40,158 nt of DNA, taken from the NCBI GenBank assembly GCA_902825845.1, contig CADECM010000054.1, positions 1-40,158 on the forward strand, written 5' to 3'. The stretch is from an uncultured beta proteobacterium. GTDB lineage: Bacteria > Pseudomonadota > Gammaproteobacteria > Burkholderiales > SG8-41. Numbering within the stretch: position 1 is the stretch's first letter; each line of letters opens with the position of its first letter. Shown one piece after another: positions 6,078 through 13,759 of this stretch. The position numbers were made by a program, and so were the translations under genes. The notes beneath the pieces are model-generated. The model was not told where the DNA came from. It saw only the letters and a program-made list of their open reading frames with translations, and made no database searches.

Positions 6078-7691
6078 TCAGGCAACCGCGGTATCCATGA
6101 CGTCGGATCGCGTCACCTGAATGTGATCCAGGCCTGACGTCTCGAAGCGGCACATGAATGCAGGGTCCGCCGCCGGCAAATCCAGCCGCCGCTGCATGCC
6201 GCGGCTTTCCGCGCGGGCCAGTGCGCTGGCATAGGCCCAGCGGCTGGTCGCGGTCAATGACGCCGCTTCGCGCGACTTGACTGCATCGATGCCTTCACCC
6301 GGCAGATGATCGCGTACCTCGCACCAGGTGCGATCGAGCCGTTCCAGCGATTGCCGCAGCGTCGCCTCGCGGCGAAAGAAGTTGCGCTCCAGCGGCAGAA
6401 ACTCGTCGCGCACGGTCTGCAGCACATCGGCTGCGTTCGCGTCCTGCCGCGCCGCGACGGCGGGACGCAGCCCCGCGCCGCCGATGGCGGTCACCTTGCG
6501 GTCGCCGATGGCGCCCACTTCCCGCGCGGCGAATTGCGCCGCCGCCAGGCCCGCCCAGTTGCCGGAGGCGATGGCCCACGACGAATTCGGGCCGCCGCCG
6601 CCGGTGATCGCGCCGGTCAGGCGCTCGCGGCTCGCGGCGTCACCGGCCGCGTAAAGGCCTGGTATGCCGGTCGAGCAGTCGTCAGCCATCAATTTGATGC
6701 CGCCAACACCACGCACGGTGCCCTCGCAGCGCAGGACCACCGGAAAGCGCTGGGTAAAGGGATCGACCCCGGCGCGATCGTGCGGGAGGAAGCAGTTCGG
6801 TTGTCCCTGTCTCAACCAAGGCGTCAATTCGGGAATGCCCCTGTCGAACTGCGCCCACACCGGCCCTTCCAGCAGTGCTCGCGCCACAACAACGTAACGC
6901 TCCTTGTTGACAGTATCGAGCCGGGTGCCGTCCTCGCGGTAATAACTCGCCCACACGAACGGCACGCCCTTGTTGAGCGAGGTCTGCTTCGGCGCGCAAG
7001 CATATTGCGCCGAAAATTCCATGCCAGACATCGTCGCGCCCGCCTCCGCCGCCATCAGATAACCATCGCCGGTCAGACCTGTCGCACCCAGCATGCGTTC
7101 GCCGAAGGCACAGCCGCCCGTTGCCAGTACCACGGCGCCCGCGCGCACGCGCCATGGCCGGTTGCGCTGGCGATCGATTCCGGCAGCACCGGCGATGACG
7201 CCCGACTCGCGCAGCAGTTCCAGTGCCGGGTGGTGATCGAGGATTGCAATGCCGGCGCGCGACAGGCGCCGGCGCATGAAAGCCATATAGTCGGGCCCGC
7301 GCAAATTGGTGAGATAGGGTTTGCCCGAATCGTCGTTGGGAAACTTGTAACCCCACTCCGCGAGGGTGTGCAAACGCCGCCACGCCATGTCCAGCGTGCG
7401 ATCGACCCAGCGCGGAACGGCCAGCCCGCCGTTTAATTGCTGCCTGCGCTCGATCGCGGCCTCGCGTCCCGCTCCGGGCGCGACGAACCAGGTCCCGGTG
7501 TTGGAGGGCGCGGTCGCACCACTGGTCCCGAGATAACCTTTGTCCACCACGACAACACGCGCGCCCGCCTCCGTTGCCGCAATAGCGGCCCAACAGGCCG
7601 CAGGCCCGCCGCCAATCACCAATACGTCAGCGACGAGGTCGAGTGTGTCGGCGCCACGCTGCTGCCGAATCAACTGTCTGAGTGTCGGCAT
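6078..7691 (-). CDS. FAD-dependent oxidoreductase, fumarate-reductase/AprA flavoprotein superfamily
   Basis: A 537-residue cytosolic flavoprotein. The FAD dinucleotide-binding motif VLVIGGGPAACWAAIAATEA is at about residues 24-43, then DKGYLGTSGATAPS and VVLATGGCAFGE. GLYAAGDAASRE and TGAITGGGGPNSSWAIASG close the FAD domain, and a helical C-terminal domain follows. This is the architecture of succinate dehydrogenase/fumarate reductase, L-aspartate oxidase and AprA flavoproteins, but I cannot assign a substrate. The gene leads the operon with the ferredoxin and the AhpD-like selenoprotein. Its TGA stop is followed by four in-frame codons and then the ferredoxin ATG; I read that TGA as a true stop. 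Confidence 0.87.
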   Translation of the reverse strand: MPTLRQLIRQQRGADTLDLVADVLVIGGGPAACWAAIAATEAGARVVVVDKGYLGTSGATAPSNTGTWFVAPGAGREAAIERRQQLNGGLAVPRWVDRTLDMAWRRLHTLAEWGYKFPNDDSGKPYLTNLRGPDYMAFMRRRLSRAGIAILDHHPALELLRESGVIAGAAGIDRQRNRPWRVRAGAVVLATGGCAFGERMLGATGLTGDGYLMAAEAGATMSGMEFSAQYACAPKQTSLNKGVPFVWASYYREDGTRLDTVNKERYVVVARALLEGPVWAQFDRGIPELTPWLRQGQPNCFLPHDRAGVDPFTQRFPVVLRCEGTVRGVGGIKLMADDCSTGIPGLYAAGDAASRERLTGAITGGGGPNSSWAIASGNWAGLAAAQFAAREVGAIGDRKVTAIGGAGLRPAVAARQDANAADVLQTVRDEFLPLERNFFRREATLRQSLERLDRTWCEVRDHLPGEGIDAVKSREAASLTATSRWAYASALARAESRGMQRRLDLPAADPAFMCRFETSGLDHIQVTRSDVMDTAVA

Positions 7692-8183
7692 CAGTCGATC
7701 CAGCCGCAGTCATCGTCACGGCATGTCATGCAGGCGACGAAGCCGACATGCAGGGCCGCGCGCGCACAATGACCCGGCGCCGCGCGCAACATCCGCTCAG
7801 CCACGTACGCCAAATCACCAACATTGAGGAACACAGACTTATCCTCTCAATTGCGCCAATCCCACAGTATGTGGACACCACCGCGCACCAGCGCAGCCAC
7901 GATTTTGCGCATTCCGATTATGGCCAAAAAAACAGCGCTGTCGACCGGTGTCACAGGGTCAGCGCCCCTCGAACAGCCCGTTCAGACCAAGCTTTTACTT
8001 GCGCTCAACCTTAGCACCGGCCCGATCACGGGTCAATCGCCTGCGGAGCACGCAGAGCCGGTTGCAAACAGACGATTCACATTGTGAATTTGGAGCAGGG
8101 CGAATATGACGCGGCAGTCGATACCTGCGGCGCGTTGCGCCATCCGCTATTGTCATCGGCAATCCCGGCGTTGGCTGCACCAA
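7692..8183. other. Gap without a convincing gene
   Basis: About 490 bp between the flavoprotein start and the hypothetical gene at 8184. Short open frames exist on both strands (for example MAKKTALSTGVTG from 7920 on the plus strand, 55 codons), but none has a recognisable family, ribosome-binding site or coding pattern. The promoter of the flavoprotein operon should lie at the left end. Confidence 0.4.
8075..8089. promoter_or_regulatory. 15-bp palindrome, possible operator
   Basis: ATTCACATTGTGAAT has 7-bp arms ATTCACA/TGTGAAT around one central base, lying in a gene-free gap. The symmetry suits a dimeric regulator; no family is assigned. Confidence 0.3.
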
Positions 8184-8687
8184 CTATTGCACGTTGACGC
8201 GCGCGGATTTGATCATCACGGCCCAGCGCGTCTTGCGGCACTCTGGATTGCCCATACAGCCTTCGTGAATCACGCGCTCCACGCCATAGGTCAGTCTGTC
8301 ACTGCGATTCAAATACGCCTTGCGCCTGCCGCTCAGATCAAATTCGGCCATTTCCTCGAAGCGCCGGCCGCGGTCATCAACCAGATCAAGATAACAGGCG
8401 GCATCCCCATCGGTGATTTTGCGCACGGTGGCAACGGTAACCTTGGTTTCGCCGGCGATTGTGACCGTGGGCACCGGTCCACCCTTAGTGCCACTGCCGC
8501 GATGGGGTGCGTCGCCTGGCAGCGTGATCACGACCGGCGTACCCGCGCGCCGAATGATCGCATCCGCGCCGCCGCAAAAACCTAACACCCGCGCCACGGG
8601 AAAGCGGTTGGTTTTTTCCAGCCCCACCCCATGCAGCGCACCGCCTTTACAGGCATTACCCAGGGGCTTCTCCTGAATCACAAGCAC
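8184..8687 (-). CDS. Hypothetical protein
   Basis: Open frame of up to 167 codons from a GTG at 8687, not recognised. The middle reads as ordinary protein: VVITLPGDAPH, VTIAGETKVTVATVRKITDGD, ACYLDLVDDRGRRFEEMAEFDLSGRRKAYL, then RVIHEGCMGNPECRKTRWAVM. Cysteines recur (NACKGG, GFCGG, ACYL, GCMGNPEC), which could indicate an exported, disulfide-bearing protein, but no signal peptide is visible at this start. No Shine-Dalgarno precedes the GTG, and the frame stays open upstream to a TAA just before a copy of the AT-rich motif. The N-terminus may be truncated or frameshifted. Confidence 0.5.
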   Translation of the reverse strand: MLVIQEKPLGNACKGGALHGVGLEKTNRFPVARVLGFCGGADAIIRRAGTPVVITLPGDAPHRGSGTKGGPVPTVTIAGETKVTVATVRKITDGDAACYLDLVDDRGRRFEEMAEFDLSGRRKAYLNRSDRLTYGVERVIHEGCMGNPECRKTRWAVMIKSARVNVQ

Positions 8688-8701
8688 ATCCGAGAAGCAT
8701 A

Positions 8702-8724
8702 TATAGTTAACTAATTGATTTTAC
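8702..8724 (-). repeat. Dispersed AT-rich motif, copy 3
   Basis: Minus-strand TGTAAAATCAATTAGTTAAC lies just upstream of the hypothetical gene. It shares TAAAATCAAxTAGTTA with the other copies. The adjacent ATATAT and AAATTT tracts make this the most AT-rich spot in the left third. Confidence 0.45.
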
Positions 8725-8885
8725 AGAAATTTTTATACGGCGACGCGCGCGCTCATTCGACAGACGAAACTTAAAGACTAGCCCCCCTCTGCCCACCCCC
8801 AAACGACAGCCCTTTAAATTTCGCCACGTCGGCTTTCCAGGCCAGCGCTATCGCCCCACTGGCACCCATCCTCTTCGGGTATGTT

Positions 8886-9188
8886 TTACGCGTCTGCCGC
8901 CGCCTGCGGATTGAATTGCCCTTTGCTCATGCGCGTAATCGTCACCTGGGAGAACATTCCCGCCTTGGTGAACGGATCGCCATCCACAAAGGCTTGCGCT
9001 TCGGCACGGCTCTTGACGTTAACGATCAACAAGCTGCCGACAAACTGCTTGCCGTCGTCACTCGTGGTCGCGCCCGAAATCACCAGGATATTCTTCTGGC
9101 TTTGCAGGTATTCAATATGGGGCTGCAGCCCCTTCTCACGATCGGTTGCAAACTTGGGCGCGGCAACGCGCGAAATGGCCCAGAGCAT
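8886..9188 (-). CDS. YciI family protein
   Basis: A 100-residue ferredoxin-like alpha/beta protein of the YCII-related family. It begins MLWAISRVAAPKFATDRE and has GSLLIVNVKSRAEAQAFVDGDPFTKAGMFSQVTI; the DGDPFTKAGMF stretch holds the conserved Asp-Pro region of the YciI fold. AAAGGA precedes the ATG at 9188. The family is associated with small-molecule catabolism and is mostly of unknown function. It is divergently transcribed from the VOC gene across about 195 bp. Confidence 0.9.
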   Translation of the reverse strand: MLWAISRVAAPKFATDREKGLQPHIEYLQSQKNILVISGATTSDDGKQFVGSLLIVNVKSRAEAQAFVDGDPFTKAGMFSQVTITRMSKGQFNPQAAADA

Positions 9189-9383
9189 GGTTGGTGTCCT
9201 TTCAGGGTAAAGTGGTTGCGGTCGTATTCTGCACGCGTACGTGCCGGAACTACAGGCCAGGCGCGTTCCGCTGAAAGTGCGTCTGCGAACGGGCGTATAC
9301 TCCGGGGCTTATCGGGCCGGTACTGCGCCTTGTCCGATGCACCATTACCCGTTCACCGGCAACAGACAGGCACGGAGACCACG

Positions 9384-9866
9384 ATGATCAAACTCCAACG
9401 CATAGGCCATCTGCTACTCACCGTTCGCGATCTCGAACGGTCCAAGGCGTTTTACACCAAGCTGCTCGGATTCAAAGTGCTGGAACAGGATCCGGAACAC
9501 GGTGGGCTGTTTATGTCATTGGGCGAATTCGGCAATACGCTCGATCTGTTTCCGAGTACCGATCCCGATGCTTTTCCCCGCCCCCCGTCCGGACTCGGCC
9601 ATCGCGAGGGGCTGGGCATGAAGCATCTGGCCTTCGCAGTCGCGACCGAGGACGACTTGAGGCAGGCTTATTTTGCCCTGAAGGATGCGGGCGTGCCGAT
9701 TCATCGGGCGGTCGATCACCAAAGCCAGATGAGCGTCTACTTTTTCGATCCAGACGACTATATGCTGGAAATCGTGTGGGAGCGCCCGAATACGCGGGAG
9801 ATTTTTGCGCGCGGACGCGGAGATACCGACACGCAAATCGACTTCGAGCGGCCGGCGCCCAAATAG
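9384..9866 (+). CDS. VOC family (glyoxalase/dioxygenase fold) protein
   Basis: A 160-residue protein with two betaalphabetabetabeta modules. The first is GHLLLTVRDLERSKAFYTKLLGF, with the metal-ligand His9. The second is KHLAFAVATEDDLRQAYFALKDAGV, and the C-terminal FDPDDYMLEIVWE carries the usual Glu ligand. This is a single-domain vicinal-oxygen-chelate enzyme: glyoxalase I-like, extradiol dioxygenase-like or resistance protein; the substrate is not readable. GGAG lies 6 bp before the ATG at 9384. A stand-alone unit, about 120 bp before prfC. Confidence 0.9.
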   Translation: MIKLQRIGHLLLTVRDLERSKAFYTKLLGFKVLEQDPEHGGLFMSLGEFGNTLDLFPSTDPDAFPRPPSGLGHREGLGMKHLAFAVATEDDLRQAYFALKDAGVPIHRAVDHQSQMSVYFFDPDDYMLEIVWERPNTREIFARGRGDTDTQIDFERPAPK

Positions 9867-9985
9867 TCGCGCCGCGCGCACGCAGCGGCTTCATGGCGCG
9901 GCATGACGTATTGTTGTGGCGTGCAAAACGACGTATCATCCGCGCCTTTTTGTGACCCGACGAATCACACGCCGCGCGCAGGCTC

Positions 9986-11593
9986 ATGAGCATCGATAAA
10001 GAAGTATCCCGGCGCCGCACCTTCGCCATCATTTCGCACCCGGACGCGGGCAAAACCACGCTCACGGAAAAGCTGCTGCTGTACGCGGGCGCGATCCACA
10101 TCGCCGGCAGCGTGAAGTCGCGCAAGGCCTCGCGCTACGCCACCTCCGACTGGATGGAAATCGAAAAGCAGCGCGGCATTTCGGTCGCCAGTTCGGTGAT
10201 GCAGATGGAGTACCGCGACTGCGTCATCAACCTGCTCGACACGCCGGGCCACCGCGATTTTTCCGAGGACACCTATCGCGTGCTGACCGCGGTGGACGCG
10301 GCGCTGATGGTGATCGACGCCGCCAACGGCATCGAGCCGCAAACGCTGCGCCTGTTGCAGGTTTGCCGCGCGCAGAACACGCCGGTGATCACCTTCGTCA
10401 ACAAGATGGATCGCGAGGTGCGCGAGCCGATGGATCTGGTCGACGAAATAGAGCGCACGCTGGGCATGCCGGTGGTGCCGTGCACCTGGCCGGTGGGCAT
10501 GGGGAAACAGTTCAAGGGCGTGTTCGATCTGTTGAGCGACAGCATGCGCGTGTTCATCCCGGGCGAAGATCGCATCGGCGGACATGAAACCCTCGACGGG
10601 CTGGATAACCCTGTTGCGGCGGAACGCTTCGGCGAGGTGTTCGCGCACGCGCGCCAGGAGATGGAACTGGTGCAGGGCGTGTCACCGGCGTTCGACCGCG
10701 ACACCTTTCTGGCGGGACGGCAGACGCCGCTGTTCTTCGGTTCCGCGATCAATAACTTCGGCGTGCAGGAAGTGCTTGATGCGCTGGTGCGATTTGCGCC
10801 GCCGCCGCGCCCGCGCCGCGCCATTCAGCGCGTGGTCGAACCTACGGAAGCCAAATTCACCGGCGTGGTATTCAAGATCCAGGCCAACATGGACCCGGGC
10901 CACCGCGACCGCATTGCCTTTGTGCGGGTGTGTTCGGGTCACTTCGAGCGCAGTATGAAGCTCAGAAACTGCCGCACCGGCAAGGATTTCCGCCCCAACA
11001 CGGTGGTGTCCTTCCTGTCGCAGCGGCGCGATCTGGTGGAAGATGCGTACGCCGGCGACATCATCGGCATTCCCAACCACGGTGTGCTGCAACTGGGCGA
11101 CACGCTGACCGAGGGCGAAGATCTGCAATTCACCGGCCTGCCGTTTTTTGCGCCGGAATTATTTCAGACCGTCGAGATCGCCGATCCCTTGCGCAGCAAG
11201 CAGCTGCGCACCGGCCTCGCACAGCTCGGCGAAGAAGGCGCGATCCAGGTGTTCAAACCGGTGGCCGGTGGCATGCTGCTGTTGGGCGCGGTGGGGCAAT
11301 TGCAGTTTGAAGTGGTGGCGCATCGCCTCAAACACGAATACGGCTGCGAAGCGCGGCTGGCGCCGGCACGCTACAACAGCGCGCGCTGGGTGACGGCCGA
11401 CGACCCCAGGGAACTAAAGCGCTTCATCGACGCCAATGCGCATCGCGTCGCGCACGACGCCGTGGAAGCGCCGACCTTCCTCGCGGCTCATGACGCGGAA
11501 ATCAAAGTCGCGCACGAGCACTGGCCCAACATCAAGTTTCATGCCCTGCGCGAACACGCGGGGCTGGTGTTTCACGCGAACACCGGAAATTGA
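9986..11593 (+). CDS. prfC: Peptide chain release factor 3
   Basis: A 535-residue translational GTPase that removes RF1/RF2 from the ribosome after termination. G1 is ISHPDAGKTTLTEK (residues 16-29), the switch region has the GISVASSV motif, G3 is DTPGH (85-89) and G4 is NKMD (139-142). The start RRRTFAIISHPDAGKTT and the length are typical of RF3. The ATG at 9986 has AGG just upstream. It is convergent with the TAXI gene; a 9-bp GC hairpin lies between them. Confidence 0.97.
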   Translation: MSIDKEVSRRRTFAIISHPDAGKTTLTEKLLLYAGAIHIAGSVKSRKASRYATSDWMEIEKQRGISVASSVMQMEYRDCVINLLDTPGHRDFSEDTYRVLTAVDAALMVIDAANGIEPQTLRLLQVCRAQNTPVITFVNKMDREVREPMDLVDEIERTLGMPVVPCTWPVGMGKQFKGVFDLLSDSMRVFIPGEDRIGGHETLDGLDNPVAAERFGEVFAHARQEMELVQGVSPAFDRDTFLAGRQTPLFFGSAINNFGVQEVLDALVRFAPPPRPRRAIQRVVEPTEAKFTGVVFKIQANMDPGHRDRIAFVRVCSGHFERSMKLRNCRTGKDFRPNTVVSFLSQRRDLVEDAYAGDIIGIPNHGVLQLGDTLTEGEDLQFTGLPFFAPELFQTVEIADPLRSKQLRTGLAQLGEEGAIQVFKPVAGGMLLLGAVGQLQFEVVAHRLKHEYGCEARLAPARYNSARWVTADDPRELKRFIDANAHRVAHDAVEAPTFLAAHDAEIKVAHEHWPNIKFHALREHAGLVFHANTGN

Positions 11594-11627
11594 TGGCTCG
11601 GCTCAAGGCGAACGGCGGCATGTCAAA

Positions 11628-11657
11628 GCCGCGCGCCCAAGCGGTTTTGCGCGCGGC
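11628..11657. terminator. GC-rich hairpin between convergent prfC and TAXI gene
   Basis: GCCGCGCGC (11628-11636) pairs perfectly with GCGCGCGGC (11649-11657) around a 12-base loop, 35 bp after the prfC stop and 15 bp after the TAXI stop on the other strand. There is no clear U-tract, so termination is inferred from position. Confidence 0.45.
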
Positions 11658-11672
11658 CTCGCGACTACCCGC

Positions 11673-12731
11673 TTAGTTGCATAGCCCCAGGATGCGCTCC
11701 TCCGCCGAGCACTGCTTGTTCGGCGCAGCCGCGGGTGCGGGTTTGTTCAGGCACGCGCGAATTTCCGCCACCGCCGGCGCATAGTAAGTCCAGCCGGCGC
11801 CGAGCTTGGGGAAATTCAGGCTCACTTCGCGCCATTTGGGATGTCCGCTCGCCTGCAGTGTCGCGAAGTTCTGGCACAGTGATCGCGCAAAACGGACCAG
11901 ATAGCTTGCCGTGTATTGGTCCTCAAAGTTGTACGTCACGAGCAGGGCACCCACGGCGATGGTCGTGAAGTTATCCTTGATCAGATTGGGATAGCTGCCC
12001 GCCCTGACAGTCGACGGGGCATAGACGGAGAGTGCCGCCTTGCTCGTGGCATGCGCGGGATCGAACTTCAGCAGTTTGATGTACTTCTGCGCCTCGGGCT
12101 TCATATTGGTGATAATCGGCGCCGGCTGCCCGGCGGCGACCACGACGACATCGACCGACTTGTCGCCGATCAGCTTGACCAATGCCGGCTGATTCTCGAG
12201 ATAGCTCGCGTTGGCTTCCGGCATGGGCTTGTTGAACATCATCCGATACAGACTGTGCGTGATGAGGGCGGCGCCGCTGCCGACCACGCCGCCGTTGATC
12301 TTCGCTTTTTCGATATCGTGCAGATAATTCAGCGGCGAATCCGCGCGGACGATGTAGTGAATCTCGGTGTTGTACAGCGGCAGAATCACACGCAGCGGCG
12401 CGATGATGGCTCGGGCGGCCATATTGCCGGCCGCCGACCTGTCCACAAAAGCCTGATAAACGTCGGCCTGGATAATCCCGAGTTTCACCCCCGGGTCGTA
12501 GCGAACATGCTTCAGGTTCGCCGCCGAACCCGCTGTCGGCAGAACCTCCAGTTCAATGCCGGCATCCGGGGCGACGTACTTGGCCAGATCATTGCCGATC
12601 GCGAAATAGGTGCCTTTGGGATTGGCGGTCACGATCTTGTACTGCGCGGCGGCAAATGCGGCCCCTCCATGAAGCCACAGCATTGCCGCCATTCCCACGC
12701 CCAGCAGCGTGCCTGCCATTGTTCTGGTCAT
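11673..12731 (-). CDS. TAXI-family TRAP transporter solute-binding protein
   Basis: A 352-residue periplasmic receptor: signal peptide MTRTMAGTLLGVGMAAMLWL...AFAAA, then YKIVTANPKGTYFAIGNDLA, the TAXI opening strand and glycine loop. VLPTAGSAANLKHV and LGIIQADVYQAF follow, as in glutamate-receptor-like TAXI proteins. No TRAP membrane subunit is next to it, so it is an orphan receptor here. It starts 4 bp after the zinc-ribbon gene and uses GAGGAGATAAATGT, within that gene's end, as its ribosome-binding region, so the two form an operon. The C-terminus CSAEERILGLCN resembles the C-terminal motif of the zinc-ribbon protein. Confidence 0.9.
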   Translation of the reverse strand: MTRTMAGTLLGVGMAAMLWLHGGAAFAAAQYKIVTANPKGTYFAIGNDLAKYVAPDAGIELEVLPTAGSAANLKHVRYDPGVKLGIIQADVYQAFVDRSAAGNMAARAIIAPLRVILPLYNTEIHYIVRADSPLNYLHDIEKAKINGGVVGSGAALITHSLYRMMFNKPMPEANASYLENQPALVKLIGDKSVDVVVVAAGQPAPIITNMKPEAQKYIKLLKFDPAHATSKAALSVYAPSTVRAGSYPNLIKDNFTTIAVGALLVTYNFEDQYTASYLVRFARSLCQNFATLQASGHPKWREVSLNFPKLGAGWTYYAPAVAEIRACLNKPAPAAAPNKQCSAEERILGLCN

Positions 12732-12735
12732 ACAT

Positions 12736-13461
12736 TTATCTCCTCAGCGTGTGTGTAACTGGCGGTGTTGCCTGCGTGCACAGGTTAAGCGCCGCGACGG
12801 CCGCGGTGCAACTGGCGGCCGCGGGTGATGTCTGCACCGTAGCGTCAGGTGCCTTGATCGTAGCACTCCCGGAATCCGGTGCGGCGCCGGCGATCGCCGC
12901 ACGGGCCGCGGGCGAACGGCTCAGATCAGGTGTTGCGGGGGCCGGCGCGAACCCGGACGGTGCCGCAGGTGGCGGCGCGGGCGCTGCAATTTTGGCTGGT
13001 GTGCGGTTGTCGGCCGGAATCGTGCCGCCCGCGGGTGCATCCCGGCGGACGCTGGCAGGCCGGATCGGTGTCGACGCGCTCGCGGGCGGTGACGCGGCAA
13101 CCGGAACATCCACCTGACCGCCCGCGGCGGTTGGAAGTTGCGCGTCTACCGCGGAATGCTGGCGGTAACCGAAGTATCCCGCGATTGCAAGGAGGACGAC
13201 GACCGCCGTGCCATAGATTGCCGGCGCGCGCCATCGCGGCACTTGCCTGGCATCTTCAACGGCGGGCGTCGGAAGCGCGGCCTCGACTTCCGTGTTCCAC
13301 GGCAGCTGTGCCTGGCACTGGTAGCAGGTGCGCGCCGATACATCCGTGACCGCCCCACAACTCGGACACGGCAGCAGGTGCAAACAGCCGCCGCATTCCG
13401 TGCAAAATTTCGCGCCTTCCGGATTGCTGTGCTCGCAGAACCGGCATGTATTGGGAAGCAT
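12736..13461 (-). CDS. Double zinc-ribbon membrane-anchored protein
   Basis: A 241-residue protein. The N-terminal double zinc ribbon has CxxC pairs at C6/C9, C20/C23, C32/C35 and C46/C49. A linker and one transmembrane helix (APAIYGTAVVVLLAIAGYFGY, about 79-99) follow. The long, low-complexity Ala/Pro tail probably lies in the periplasm and ends with SCTAAVAALNLCTQATPP. It is the first gene of a pair with the TAXI receptor. Zinc ribbons of this kind usually mediate protein contacts; no enzyme domain is present. About 300 bp of mostly featureless sequence lies upstream. Confidence 0.75.
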   Translation of the reverse strand: MLPNTCRFCEHSNPEGAKFCTECGGCLHLLPCPSCGAVTDVSARTCYQCQAQLPWNTEVEAALPTPAVEDARQVPRWRAPAIYGTAVVVLLAIAGYFGYRQHSAVDAQLPTAAGGQVDVPVAASPPASASTPIRPASVRRDAPAGGTIPADNRTPAKIAAPAPPPAAPSGFAPAPATPDLSRSPAARAAIAGAAPDSGSATIKAPDATVQTSPAAASCTAAVAALNLCTQATPPVTHTLRR

Positions 13462-13717
13462 GATTGAACCTCAAGGGCGCCTGGCAGTGTGTCGCCAGCA
13501 ACGCCTGCTTTGCCGCGGCCCGCCTGTGCACAATCCACCTTGCACAATGCCGGATCGGCCGGGATGTGAAACGGCATCCCTTTCCAGTATCAGCTTGCAC
13601 TCTATCGTCCTTGCCGGCGCAACGTCAAGCGTCTGAAATTTCAATCAAATCCCCATGCCAGTGTAGCGCAACGTGCTTGCCATCAGATAAGGTCGCGGTT
13701 GGGCGCCTGCGCACCAG

Positions 13718-13737
13718 CGCAATTCCGCGGAATTGCG
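13718..13737. repeat. Perfect 20-bp palindrome downstream of the second methyltransferase
   Basis: CGCAATTCCGCGGAATTGCG is its own reverse complement. It begins 22 bp after the stop of the 13760-14560 gene on its strand, within the 13462-13759 gap that otherwise holds only a 29-codon GTG frame (minus strand, ending HWHGDLIEISDA). It could be a terminator stem lacking a U-tract or an operator for the zinc-ribbon/TAXI operon. Confidence 0.55.
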
Positions 13738-13759
13738 GCCGCGAGGCAATGCGACGCCG

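Noticed and set aside
6066..6080. The flavoprotein TGA is in frame with the ferredoxin start four codons later, as if a third Sec readthrough made a fusion.
   Set aside because: No family cysteine belongs at that point, no downstream hairpin like the other two is evident, and the ferredoxin has its own ATG at the family N-terminus. In-phase stops occur one time in three.
7920..8087. Plus-strand 55-codon frame beginning MAKKTALSTG.
   Set aside because: No ribosome-binding site, no recognisable family, and composition not clearly coding.
9986..11593. Release factor 3 next to selenoprotein genes considered as a dedicated UGA-decoding helper.
   Set aside because: prfC is a standard housekeeping gene on its own unit 4 kb away, on the other strand; nothing links it to the Sec genes.
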